A stretch of 64,000 nucleotides of DNA from Xylocopa sonorina (Eukaryota > Arthropoda > Insecta > Hymenoptera > Apidae). Positions 25,401 through 38,904 of the stretch are shown one piece after another. Numbering within the stretch: position 1 is the first letter of the stretch; each line of letters starts with the position of its first letter. The notes below the pieces were generated by a model. That model had not been told where the DNA came from. It was given only the letters and a program-made list of their open reading frames with translations, and made no database searches. The stretch lies in assembly GCF_050948175.1 (NCBI RefSeq), contig NW_027490137.1, forward strand, positions 1,426,001 to 1,490,000, written 5' to 3'. The translations under genes were made by a program, and so were the position numbers.

Positions 25401-28225
25401 CACTTCCTTCCGAGGAAGTAGAGTTTGCAGATGTCTACGTATCGAAGCAATAGAGTTCTAATGCTTCTTAAATCGCCATATCGCACCTCAATTCTGCGTT
25501 TCATGATAAGTTACAATATTCGTTGCGAAGTGTCATGTTTACCTCGTATTCAATCCAAAAGAATGTATTTGCGACACATCCATGCTACGAAATAGCGTCT
25601 GCATGTGTCTACGTATCGTAGCAATAGAGTTCTAATGCTTCTTAAATCGCGATAACGCATCAAACTTCTATGTTTCATGATAAGATATAATATTCTGCGC
25701 GAAGTGTCATGTATTCCTCGTATTCTCCTCAGAGGAATGTAAAGGCGACACTTACTTGCTAGGAGATACGGATTGCAGATGTCTGCGTATCGTAGCTATA
25801 GATTTCTGATGCTTCTTAAAACGCGATATAGCATCTCATTCCTATGTTTCATGATAATATATAATATTCATTGCTATGTGTCATGTATACCTCGTATTCC
25901 TTTCAATAGAATGTAAATGCGACACTACCCAGCAAGGAATTAGCGTTTGCAGATGTCCACGTATCAAAGCAATAGAGTTCTAATGCTTCATAAAACGGTA
26001 TACTGCATCTCATTCCTATGTTTCATGTTTAGATATAATATTCATTGCGGAGAGTCACTTATACAATGGATACACTTCAAAAGAATGTAAATGCGACACT
26101 TCCCTGCAATTAAATAGCGTTTGCAGATGTCAACGTATCACAGCAATAGTGTTCTAATGCTTCTTAAATCGCGATATCGCATCTCATTTCTATGCTTCAT
26201 GATAAGATATAATATTCATTGTGCAGTGTTATGTATACCTCGTATTCACTTCAAAAGAATGTAAATGCGACACTTCCTTCCTAGGAAATAGCGTTTGCAG
26301 ATGTCTACGTATCGAAGCAATAGGGTTCTAATGCTTCATAAAGCGAGATATCGCATCTCACTTCTATGTTTCATGATAAGATATAATACTCATTGCGAAA
26401 TGTTATGGGTACCTCGTATTCACTTCAAAAGAATGTAAATGCGACACTTTCTTGCTAGGAAATAGCGTTTGCAGATTTCTGCGTATCGTAGCATTAGATT
26501 TTTATTGCATCCCAAAACGCGATATCGCATCTCATTTCTACGTTTCATGATAAGATATAATATTTATTGCAAAGTGTCACGTATACATCGCATACACTTC
26601 AAATGAATGTAAATGAGACACTTCCTTGCTAGGAAATAGCGTTTGCAGATGTCTACGTATCGAAGCAAGAGTTCTAATACTTCTTAAAACGAGATATCGC
26701 ATCCCATTCCTATGTTTCATGGTAAGATATATTATTCGTTGCGAAGTATTACGTATTCCTCGTCTTCACTTCTGAAGAATGACAATGCGACACTTCCCCG
26801 CTAGGAAACAGCGTCTGCAGATGTCTACGCATCGTAGCAATAGAGTTCTAATGCTTCTTAAAACGCGCTATCAGATCACATTTCTGTGTTTCATGATAAG
26901 ATATAATATTCATTGCGAAGCTTCATGTATTCCTCGTATTCACTTCAAATTAATGTAAATGCGACACTTCCTTGCTAGGAAATAGCGTTTGTAGATGTCT
27001 ACGGATCGAAGCAATAAAGTTCTAATGCACCTTAAATCGTGATATCGCATCTCATTTCGATGTTTGATGAAAACATATAATATTCATTGGGCAATGTTAT
27101 GTATACCTCGCATTCACTTCAAAAGAATGTAAATGCGACACGTCCTTGCTATGAAATAGCGTTTGTAGATGTCTAAGTATCGTAGCAATAGAGTTCTAAA
27201 GCTTCTTAAAACGCGATATCACATCACATTTCTATGTTTCATGACAAGATATAATATTTATTGCGAAGTGTCACGTATACATCGCATACACTGCAAATGA
27301 ATGTAAAAGCGACACTTCCTTCCTAGGAAATAGCGTTTGCAGTCGTCTACGTATCGAAGCAATAGAGTTCTAATGCTTCTTGAAACGGAATATCGCATCT
27401 CATTTTTATGCTTCATGATAAGAAATAATATTCATTGCGAAGTGTTATGTATACCTCGCATGCACTTCAAAAGAATGTTAATGCGGCACTTCCTTGCTAG
27501 GAAATAGCGTTTGCAGATGTCTACGTATCGAAGCAATAGAGTTCTAATGCTTCTTGGAACGGGATATCGCATCTCATTTTAATGTTTTGTGATAAGATAT
27601 AATAACCATTGCGAAGTGTCATGTATTCTTCGTATTCGTTTCAAAATAATGTAAATGCGACACTTCCTTGCTAGGAAGTAGCGTTTGCAGACTTCTACGT
27701 ATCGAAGCAATAGTGTTCTAATGCTTCCTAAATCGCGATATCGCATCTCACTTCTACGTTTCATGATAAGATGTAATAATCATCGTGCAGTGTTATGTAT
27801 ACCTCGTATTCGCCTCAACAGAATGTAAATGCGACAATTCCTTGCTAGGAAATAGCGTCTGCAGATGTCTACGTATCGAAGCAAAAGAGTTCTAATGCTT
27901 CTTAAAACGAGATATCGCATCTAATTCCTATATTTCATGGAAAGATATAATATTCATTGCGAAGTGTCTTGTATACCTCGCATACACTTCAACCGAATGT
28001 AAATGCGACACTTCCTTGCTAGGAAATAGCGTTGGAAGATGTCTACGTATCGAAGCCATAGTGTTCTAATGCTTCCCAAATCACCGTATCGCATCTTATT
28101 TCTATGTTTCATGACAAGATATAATATTCATTGTGGAGTGTTTGCATACGTCGTATTCACATCAACAGAATGTAAATGCGACACTTCCTTGCTAGGAAAT
28201 TGCGTTTGCAGATGTCTACGTATCG
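21944..28225 (+). repeat. Tandem duplication of an 18-monomer block (3129 bp)
   Basis: Copy 1 is 21944-25072 and copy 2 is 25073-28201, with shared sequence continuing to 28225. All private variants match in order at an offset of 3129 bp. I saw only two substitutions by eye: ATTCATTGCG near 22390 against ATTCGTTGCG near 25520, and CATGCTTCG near 22453 against CATGCTACG near 25582. The junction lies in a 24-base stretch, GCGTTTGCAGATGTCTACGT plus ATCG, common to both ends, as expected for unequal exchange between out-of-register monomers. The near identity contrasts with the visible divergence between neighbouring monomers, so this is recent, or an assembly artefact. Confidence 0.93.
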
Positions 28226-28696
28226 TAGCATTAGTGTCCTAATGCTTCTCAAAACGCGATATTGCATCTCATTTCTACGTTTCATGATAAGATATAACAT
28301 TCATTGTGGAGGGTTATGTATACCTCGTATTCACCTCAAAGGAATGTAAATGAGACACTTCCTTGCTGGGAAGTTGCGTCTGCAGATATCTACGTATCGT
28401 AGCTATAGTGTTCTAATGCTTCTTAAAACACGATATCGCATCTCATTTCTATGGTTCATGATAAGATATAATATTCATTGCGATGTGTCATTTATACCTC
28501 GCATACACTTCAAATGAATGTAAATGCGACACTTTCTTGCTAGGAAATAGAGTTTGCAGATGTCTACTTATCCTATCATTTGAGTTCTAATGCTTCTCAA
28601 AACGCGATATCGCATCTCATTTCTATGTTTCATGATAAGATATAATATTCATTGCGAAGTGTCTTGTATACCTCCCATACACTTCAAATGAATGTA

Positions 28697-28844
28697 AATG
28701 CGACACTTCCTTGCTAGGAAATAGCAATAGGGTTCTAATGCTTCTTAAATCGCCATATCGCATCCCATTCCTACGTTTCATGATAAGATATAATATTCAT
28801 TGTGGAGTGTTATGTATACCTCGAATTCACTACCAAAGAATGTA
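28697..28844 (+). repeat. Monomer with 26-bp deletion
   Basis: The monomer reads GGAAATAGCAATAGGGTTC where normal copies have GTTTGCAGATGTCTACG.ATCGAAGC between the two parts. AGC stands at both ends of the lost piece, suggesting deletion by short direct repeats. The spacing to the next monomer is 148 bp. Confidence 0.8.
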
Positions 28845-29825
28845 AATGCGACACTTCCTTTCTAGGAAATTGCGTTTGAAAGATGTCTACGTATCGTAGC
28901 ATTAGAGTTCTAATGCTTCTCAAAACGCGATATTGCATCTCATTTCTACGTTTCATGATAAGATATAATATTCATTGTGGAGGGTTATGTATACCTCGTA
29001 TTCACCTCAAAGGAATGTAAATGCGACACTTCCTTGCTAGGAAGTTGCGTCCGCAGATATCTACGTATCGTAGCAATAGTGTTCTAATGATTCTTAAAAC
29101 ACGATATCGCATCTCATTTCTATGTTTCATGATAATATATAATATTCTTTGTGCAGTATTATGTGTATCTCGTCTACACTTCAAATGAATGTAAATGCGA
29201 CACTTCCTTGCTAGGAATTAGCGTTTGCAGATGTCTACGTATCGTTGCATTAGAGTCCTAATGCTTCCCAAAACGCGATATCGGATCTCATTTATATGTT
29301 TCATGATAAGATGTAATATTCATTGCGAAGTGTCTTGCATACCTCGCGTACACTTCAAATGAATGTAAATGCTGCACTTCCTTGCTAGGAAATAGCGTTT
29401 GCAGACGTCTACGTATCGTATCATTAGAGTTCTAATGTTTCTCAAAACGCGATATTGCATCGCATTTCTACGTTTCATGATAAGATATAATATTCAATGC
29501 GAAGAGTCATTTATACCTCGTATATACTTCAAATGAATGTAAGTGCGACACTTCCTTGCTAGGAAATAGCGTTTGCAGATGTCTACGTATCGTAGCAGTA
29601 GAGTTCTAATGCTTCTTAATTCGCGATATCGCATCTCATATCTATGTTTCATGATAAGATATAATATTCATGGCGAAGTGTCATGTATACCGCGTATTCA
29701 CCTCACAAGAATGTAAATGCGAATCTTCCTTGCTAGGAAATAGCGTTTGCAGATGTCTACGTATCGAAGCAATAGAGTTCTAATGTTTCTTAAATCGCGA
29801 TATCGCATCACATTCCTATGCTACA

Positions 29826-32800
29826 TGATAAGATATAATATTCATTGTGCAGTGTTATGTATACCCCGTATTCACTTCAAAAGAATGTAAATGCGACACT
29901 TCCTTGCTAGAAAATAGCGTTTGTAGATGTCTACGTATCGTAGCATTAGGGTTCTAATGCTTCTCAAAACGCGATGTAGCATCTCATTTCTATGTTTCAT
30001 GATAAGATGTAATATTCATTGCGAAGTGTCGTGTATACCTCGCATACACTTCAGATGAATGTAAATGAGACACTTCCTTGAAAGGAAATAGCGTTTGCAG
30101 ATGTCTACGTATCGAAGCAATAGATTTCTAATCCTTCTCAAATTGCGATATGCTTCTCATTTCTATCTTTCATGATGAGATATATTATACATTGTGGAGT
30201 GTTATGTATACCTCGTAATCACTTCAAAAGAATGTAAGTGCAACACTTCCTTGATATTAAATAGCGTTTGCAGATGTCTACGAATCGAAGCAGTAGATTT
30301 GTAATGCTTCTTAAATCGCGATATCGCATCTCACTTCTACGTTTCATGATAAGATATAATATTCATTGTGCAGTGTTATGTATACCTCGTATTCAATTCA
30401 AAAGAATGAAAAGGCGACACATCCTTGCTAGGATTTAGCGTTTGCAGATGTCTGCGTATCGAAGCAGTAGAGTTCTAATGCTTCTTAAATCGCGATATTG
30501 CACCACATTTCTATGTTTCGTGATAGGATATAATATTCAATGTGTAGTGTTATGTATACCTCGTATTCACTTCAATAGAAAGTAAATGCGGCACTTCCTT
30601 GCTAGGAAATAGCGTCTGCAGATGTCTACGTATTGTAGCAATAGAGTCCTAATGCTTCTGAAAACGCCATATCTCATCTCATTTCTATGTTTCATGATAA
30701 GATATAATATTCATTATGGATTGTTATGTATACCTCGTATTCGCTTCAAAAGATTGAAAATGCGACACATACTTCCTAGGTAATAGCGTCTGCAGATGTC
30801 CACGTATCGTAGCAATAGAGTTCTAATGCTTCCTAAAACGCGAAATCGCTCCTCATTTATATGCTGTATGATAAGATGTAATATTCATTGTGGAGTGTTA
30901 TGTATACCTCGTATTCACTTCAAAAGAATGTAAAAGCGACACTTCCTTACCAGGAAATAGTGTCTGCAGATGTCTACGTATCGTAGCAACAGACTTCTAA
31001 TGCTTCTTAAAACCCGATATCGCATCCCATTTCTATGTTTCATAATGAGATATAATATTCATTGCGAAGTGTCACTTATACCTCGCATACACTTCAAATG
31101 AATGTAAATGCGACACTTCCTTGCTAGGAAATAGCGTTTGCAGATGACTACGTATCATAGCAATAGGGTTCTAATGCTTCTTAAAACGCGATATCGCATT
31201 TCATTTCTATGTTTCATTATAAGATATAATAATCAATGCGATGTGTCATGTATATCTCCATACACTTCAAATGAATGTAAACGCGACACTTCCTTGCTAA
31301 GAAGTAGCGTTTGCAGTTGCCTACGTATCGAAGCAATAGAGTTCTAATGCTTTTTAAATAGCCATATCGAATCTCATTTCTATGTTACATGATAAGATAT
31401 AATATTCATAGTGGACTGTTATGTATACCTCGTATTCACTTCAAAAGAATGTAAATGCGTCACTTCCTTGCTAGGAAATAGCTTCTGCAGATAGCTACGT
31501 AGCAATAGAGTTCTAATGCTTCTTAAAACGCGATATCGCATCACATTTCTATGTTTCATGATAAGATATAATGTTCATTGCAAAGTGTCATGTATACCTC
31601 GTATTCACTTCAAAAGAATGTAAATGCAACACTTCCTTGCAAGGGAATAGCGTTCGCCGATGTCTACGTATCGTAGCATTAGAGTTCTAATGCTTCTCAA
31701 AACGGGATATTGCTCCTCATTTCTATGTTTCATGATAAGATATAATATTCATTGTGCAGTGTCATGTGTATCTCGTCTACACTTCGAATGAATGTAAATG
31801 CGACACTTCCTAGCTGGGAAATAGCGCCTGCCGATATCTACGTATCGTATCATTACAGTTCTATTGCTTCCCAAAACGCGATATCGCATCACATTTCTAT
31901 GTTTCCTGATAAGATATAATATTCATTGTGGAGTGTTATGTATACCTCGTTTTCACTTCAAAAGAATGTACATGCGACACTTCCTTGCTAGAAAATAGCG
32001 TCTGCAGATGTCTACGTATCGTAGCAATAGGGTTCGAATGCTTCTTAAAACGAGATATAGCATCTCATTTCTATGTTTCATTATAAGATATAATATTCAT
32101 TGCGAAGTGTCATGTATACCTTGCATACACTTCAAATGAATGCAAATGCGACACTTCCTTGCTAGGAAATAGCGTTGGCAGATGTCTACGAATCGAAGCA
32201 ATAGGGTTCTAATATTTCTTAAAACGAGATATCGCACCTCATTTCTGTTTTAGCATAAGATATAATATTCATTGCGGATTGTCATGTATACTTCGTATTC
32301 ACTTCAAATGAATGTAACAGCGACACTTCCTTTCTAGGAAATAGCGTTTCCAGATGTCTGCGTATTGTTGCAATAGATTTCTAACGCTTCTAAAAGCGCC
32401 ATATTGCATCTCATTTCTATGTTTCATGATAAGATATAATATTCATTGCGTAGTGTTATGTACTCCTCATATTCACTTCAAATGAATGTATATGCGACAC
32501 TTCCTTCCTAGAAAGTAGCGTTTCCAGAACTGTACGTATCGAAGCAATAGAGTTCTAATGCTTCCTAAATCGCGGTATCGCATCACATTTCTATGTTTCA
32601 TGATAAGATATAATAATCGTTGCGAAGTGTCATGTATACCTCGTATTCACTTCAAAAGAATGTAAATGCGACACTTCCTTGCTGGGAAATAGCTTTCCAA
32701 GATGTCTACGTATCGAAGCAATTGTGTTCTAATGCTGCCTAATTTGCGATATCGCATTTCATTTCTATGTTTCATGATAAGATATAATATTCATTGCGAA

Positions 32801-33405
32801 GTGTTATGTATTCCTCGTCTACGCTACAAATAAGTGTAATTGCGGCACCTCCTTGCAAGGAAATAGCGTTTGCAGATGTCTACGTATCGTAGCAATTGAG
32901 TTCTAATGCTTCTTAAAACGCCATATCGCAACTTATTTCTATGTATCATGATAAGATATAATATTCATTGTGCAGTGTTATGTATACCCCGTATTCACTT
33001 CAATAGAATGTAAATGCGACACTTCCTTGCTAGAAAATAGCGTTTGTAGATGTCTACGTATCGTAGCATTAGGGTTCTAATGCTTCTCAAAACGCGATGT
33101 AGCATCTCATTTCTATGTTTCATGATAAGATGTAATATTCATTGCGAAGTGTCGTGTATACCTCGCATACACTTCAGATGAATGTAGATGAGACACTTCC
33201 TTGAAAGGAAATAGCGTTTGCAGATGTCTACGTATCGAAGCAATAGATTTCTAATCCCTCTCAAATTGCGATATGCTTCTCATTTCTATCTTTCATGATG
33301 AGATATATTATACATTGTGGAGTGTTATGTATACCTCGTAATCACTTCAAAAGAATGTAAGTGCAACACTTCCTTGATATTAAATAGCGTTTGCAGATGT
33401 CTACG
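29826..33405 (+). repeat. Duplicated block pair, offset 3123 bp (18 monomers)
   Basis: 29826-30282 and 32949-33405 are nearly identical over about 457 bp. They share ATACCCCGTATTCAC, TTGCTAGAAAATAGCG, GCGATGTAGCATC, TTCAGATGAATGTA, CCTTGAAAGGAAATAG and TTGATATTAAATAGCG. Homology ends at CTACG, after which the copies read AATCG and TATCG. The intervening monomers are not duplicated. Confidence 0.85.
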
Positions 33406-34514
33406 TATCGAAGCAACAGAGTTCTAATGCTTCTTAAAAAGCGATATTGCATCTCACTTCTACGTTTCATGATAAGGTATAATATTCATTGTGGAGTGTT
33501 ATGTATATCTCGTCCACACTTCAAATGAATGTAAATGCGACACTTCCTTGCTAGGAAATAGCGTTTGCAGATGTCTACGTATCGAAGAAATATTGTTCTA
33601 TGCATCTTAAATCCCGATATCGCATCTCATATCCATGTTTTACGATAAGATATAATATTCATTGTGGAGTGTTATGTTTAACTCGTATTCACCTCAAAAG
33701 AATGTAAATGCGACACTTCCTTGCTAGAAAATAGCGTTTGTAGATGTCTACGTATCGTAGCAATAGAGTTCTAATGCTTCTCAAAAAGCGATATCGAATC
33801 TCATTTCTATGTTTCATGATAAGATCTAATATTCATTTCGAAGTTTCATGTATTCCTCGTATTCACTTCAAATGAATGTAAATGCGACACGTCCTTGCTA
33901 GGAAATAGCGTTTGCACATGCCTACGTATCGAAGCAATAAAGATCTAATGCATCTTATATGGCGATGTCGCATCTCATTTCTATGTTTCACGATAATATA
34001 TAATATTCATTGTGCAATGTTATGTATACCTCGCATTCACTTCAAAAGAATATAAATGCGACACTTCCTTGCTAGGAAATAGCGTTTGTAGATGTCTACG
34101 TATCGTAGCAATAGAGTTCTAATGCTTCTTAAAACGCCATATCGCAACTTATTTCTATGTTTCATGATAAGATATAATATTCAATGTGCAGTGTTATGTA
34201 TACCTCGTATTCACTTCAAATGAAAGTAAGTGCGACTCTTCCTTGCTAGTAAATGGCGTTTGCAGACGTCTAGGTATCGAAGCAATGGAGTTATAATGCT
34301 TCTTAAAACGCGATATCGCATCTCATTTCTATGTTTCATGATAAGATATAATATTCATTGGGAAGTGTCATGCATTCCTCGTAATCACTTCAAAATAATG
34401 TAATGCTACACTTCCTTGCTAGGAAATAGCGTATGCAGATGTCTACGTATCGTAGCAATAGAATTCTAATGCTACTTAAAAAGCGATATCGCACTTCATT
34501 TCTATGCTTCATGA

Positions 34515-34948
34515 TAAGATATAATATTCATTGCGAAGTGTAATGTATACCTCGTGTCCACTTCAAAGGAATGTAAATGCGACACTTCCTTGCTAGGAAA
34601 TAGCGTTTGCAGATGTCTACGCATCGTAGCATTAGAGTTGTAATGCTTCTTAAAACTTGATATCGCATCTCATTTCTATGTTTCACAGTAAGATATAATA
34701 TTCATTATGGAGTGTTATGTATACATCGTATTCACTTCAAAAGAATGTAAATGCGACACTTCCTAGCTAGGAAATAGCGATTGCAGGAATCTACATATCG
34801 TAGCAGTAGTGTTCTAATGATTCTCAAAACGCGATATCGCATCACATTTCTATGTTTCACGATAAGATATAATATTCATTGCGAAGTTACATGTATACCT
34901 CGTATTCACTTCAAACGAATGTAAATGCGACACTTCCTTGCTAGGAAA
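34515..34948 (+). repeat. Long-range duplicated block, partner 54725-55158
   Basis: About 435 bp shares a series of private variants with 54725-55158, 20210 bp away: CTCGTGTCCACTT, TTTCACAGTAAGATATAAT, GCGATTGCAGGAATCTAC, GCAGTAGTGTTCTAATG, and GAAGTTACATGTATACC. This is the longest-distance block match I found in the window. Confidence 0.8.
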
Positions 34949-35539
34949 TAGCGTTTCCAGATATCTACGTATCGTAGCAATAGAGATCTAATGCTTCTTA
35001 AAACGCCATATAGCATCTCATTTCTATGTTTCATAATAAGATATAATATTCATTGCGAAGTGTCATGTATACCACGAATTCACTTCAAAAGAATGTAAAT
35101 GCGACTCTTCCTTGCTAGAAAATAGCGTTTCCAGATATCTACTTATCGCTGCAATAGAGTTCCAATGCTTCTTAAGACGCCATATCGCATCGCATTTCTA
35201 TGTTCCGTGATAAGATATAATATTCATTGCGAAGTGTCACGTATACCTCGTATTCACTTCAATAGAATGTAAATGCGACACTTCCTTGCTGGGATATAGT
35301 GTTCTGCAGATGTCTACGTATCGTAGCATTAGAGTTCTAATGCTACTAAAAACGCGATATCGCATCTCATTTCTATGTTCCATGATAAGATATAATATTC
35401 AATGTGCAGTGTTATGTATACCTCGTATTCACTTCAAAAGAAAGTAAGTGCAACTCTTCCTTGCTAGTAAATGGCGTTTGCAGACGTCTACGTATCGAAG
35501 CAATGGAGTTATAATGCTTCTTAAAACGCGATATCGCAT

Positions 35540-37346
35540 CTCATTTATATGCATCACGATAAGATACAATATTCATTGTGCAATGTTATGTATACCTCGT
35601 ATTCACTTCAAAAGTATGATAATGCGTCACTACCTTGCTAGGAAATAGCGTTTGCAGATGCCTATGTATCATAGCAATAGAGTTCTAATTCTTCTTAAAA
35701 CGCGATATCGCATCTCATTTCTATGTTTCATGATAAGATACAATATTCATTGCGAAGTGTCATGCACACCTCGTATTCACATTAAAAGAATGTAAATGCA
35801 ACACTTCCTTGCTAGGAAATAGCGTTTGCAGATGTTGACGTATCGAAGCAATAGAGTTCTAATGCTTCTTAAAACGCGATATCGCATCTCATTTCTATGT
35901 TTCATGATAAGATATAATATTCATTGTGAAGTGACATGCATACCTCACATACACTTCAAATGAATGTAAATGCCACTCTTCCTTGCTAGGAAATAGCGTT
36001 TGCAGATGTCTACGTATCGCAGCACTAGAGTTCTAATGCCTCTTAAAACGCGATATCGCATCACATTTCTATGTTTCATGATAGGACATAATACTCATTG
36101 CGAAGTGTCACATATACCTCGCATACACTACAAATGAATGTAAATGCGGCACTTCCATGCTAGGAAGTAGCGTTTGCAGATGTCTACGTATCGATGCAAT
36201 AGAGTTCTAATGCTTCGTAAATTACGATATCGCATCCCATTTCTATGTTTCACGATAAGATATAATACTTATTGTGCAGTGTTATGTATACCTCGTATTC
36301 ACTTCAAATGTAGGAAAATGGGACACATCTTTGCTAGGAAATGGCGTTTGCAGATATCTACGTATCGAAGCTATAGAGTTCTAATGCTTCTTAGAATGAG
36401 ATGTCGCATCTCATTTCTATGTTTCATGATAAGATATAATATTCATTGCGAAGTGTCATGTATACCTCGTCTGCACTTCAAATGAATGTAAATGCGACGC
36501 ATCCTTGCTAGTAAATAGCGTTTGGAGATGTCTGCGTATCGATGCAACAGAGTTCTAATTCTTCTTAAATCCCTATATCGCATCTCATTTCTATGTTTCA
36601 TGATAAGATACAATATTCATTGCGCAGTTATATGTATACCTGGTATTCACTTCAAAAGAATGTAAACGCGACACTTCCTTGCTAGGAAGTAGCGATTGCA
36701 GATGTCAACGTATCGAAGCAATAGTGTTCTAATGCTTCTTAGAACGCGATTAGGCATCTCATTTCAATGTTTCATGATAAGATAGAATATTCATTGTGCA
36801 GTGTTATGTATACCTCGAACTCACTTCAGGAGAATGTAAATGCGACACTTCCTTGCTAGGAAATAGCGTTGGCAGATGTCTACGTATTGAAGCAATAGAG
36901 ATCTATTGCTTCTTAAATAGCGATATCGCATCTCATTTCTATGTTTCATGATAAGATATAATCCTCACTGCGGAGTGTCATGTATACCTCGTATTCACTT
37001 CAAAGGAATGTAGATGCGCCACTTCCTTGCTAGGAAGCAGCGTTTGCAGATATCTAGGTATCGAAGCAATAGTGTTCTGATGCCGCTTAAATCGCGATAT
37101 CGCATCTCATTTATATGTATCACGATAAGATACAATATTCATTGTGCAATGTTATGTATACCTCGTATTCACTTCAAAAGAATGATAATGCGTCACTTCC
37201 TTGCTAGGAAATAGCGTTTGCAGATGCCTATGTATCATAGCAATAGAGTTCTAATTCTTCTTAAAACGCGATATCGCATCTCATTTCTATGTTTCATGAT
37301 AAGATACAATATTCATTGCGAAGTGTCATGTATACCTCGTATTCAC
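35540..37346 (+). repeat. Nine-monomer-offset duplicated block (offset 1566 bp)
   Basis: 35540-35780 and 37106-37346 match at exactly 9 x 174 bp, sharing TTATATG.ATCACGATAAG, GTGCAATGTTATG, ATGATAATGCGTCACT and GATGCCTATGTATCATAGC. A second pair within the span, 36745-36975 and 37441-37671, matches at 696 bp (4 monomers) by CGCGATTAGGCATCTC and GTATTGAAGCAATAGAGATC. Confidence 0.8.
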
Positions 37347-38229
37347 TTCAAAACAATGTAAATGCGACACTTCCTAGCTAGGAAATAGCGTTTGCAGATG
37401 CCTACGTATCGAAGAAATTGATTTCTAGTGCTTTTAAAATCGCGATTAGGCATCTCATTTCTATGTTTCATGATAAGATATAATATTCATTGTGCAGTGT
37501 TATGTATACCTCGTACTCACTTCAGGAGAATGTAAATGCGACACTTCCTTGCTAGGAAATAGCGTTGGCAGATGTCTACGTATTGAAGCAATAGAGATCT
37601 ATTGCTTCTTAAATAGCGATATCGCATCTCATTTCTATGTTTCATGATAAGATATAATATTCATTGCGGAGTGTCATGTGTACCTCGCATACACTTCAAA
37701 TGAATGTAAATGCGACACTTCCTTGCTAGGATATAGCGATGGCAGATGTCTACGTATCGAAGCCACAGATTTCTAATGCTTCTTAAAACGAGATATCGCA
37801 CTCATTTCTATGTTCCATGATAAGATATAATATTCATTGCGAAGTGTCTTGTATACCACGCATACACTTCAAACGTATTAAAAGGCGACACTTCATTGCT
37901 AGGTAATAGCGTTTGCAGATGTCTACGTATCGAAGCAATAGATTTCCAATGCTTCTTAAAACGAGAAATCGCTCCCCATTTATATGCTTCATGAAAAGGT
38001 ATAATATTCATTGTGGAGTGTTATGAATACCTCGTATTCACTTCAAAAGAATGTAAATGCGACACTTCCTTGCTAGGAAATAGCGTCTGCAGATGTCTAC
38101 GTATCGTAGCATTAGGGTTCGAATGCTTCTTAAAACGAGATATAGCATCTCATTTCTATGTTTCATTATAAGATATAATATTCATTGCGAAGTGTCATGT
38201 ATACCTTGCATACACTTCAAATGAATGTA

Positions 38230-38416
38230 AATGCGACACTTCCTTGCTAGGAAATAGCGTTGGCAGATGTCTACATATCGAAGCAATAGCGTTCTAATGT
38301 TTCTTAAAACGAGATATAGCACCTCAATTCTGTTTTAGGATAAGATATAATATTCATTGCGGAGTGTCATGTATACTTCAATGAATGTAATTCATGTATC
38401 ACTTCAAATGAATGTA
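38230..38416 (+). repeat. Monomer with internal insertion (187 bp)
   Basis: The end of this monomer reads TATACTTCAATGAATGTAAT then TCATGTATCACTTCAAATG: the ATGAATGTAA / CATGTAT portion is partly doubled, adding about 17 bp, while CATTTCTGTTTTAGGATAAG style loss of 4 bp offsets some of it. The same 4 bp loss occurs near 32247, and 38090-38300 matches 32005-32215 at an offset of about 6085 bp (35 monomers). Confidence 0.7.
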
Positions 38417-38904
38417 AGTATGACACTTCCTTGCTAGGAAATAGCGTTTGCAGATGTCTACGTATCGTAGCAGTAGAGTTCTAATGCTTCTTAAAACGCG
38501 ATATCGCATCAGATTTGTATGTATCATGATAAGGTATAATATTCATTGCGAAGTGTCATGTATATCTCGCATTCACTTCAAAAGAATGTAAATGCGACAC
38601 TTCCTTGCTGGGCAGTAGCATTTGCAGACGTCTACGTACCGAAGCAATAGAGTTCCAATGCATCTTAAATAGCGATATCGCATCTCATTTCTATGTTTCC
38701 TGATAAGATATAATATCCATTGCAAAGTGTTGTGTATACCTCGTATTCACTTCAAATGAATGTCAGTGCGACACATCCTTGCTATTAAATAGCGTTTGCA
38801 GATGACTACGTATCGTAGCAATAGATTACTAATGCTTTTTAAATCGCGGCATCGCATCTCATTCCTATGTTTCAAGATATGATATAATATTCATTGCGAA
38901 GTGT

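Noticed and set aside
21944..28225. Treating the 3129-bp duplication as a certain assembly error
   Set aside because: At least two substitutions separate the copies, which a pure assembly duplication of one read stack would not give; it stays a point to test with reads.
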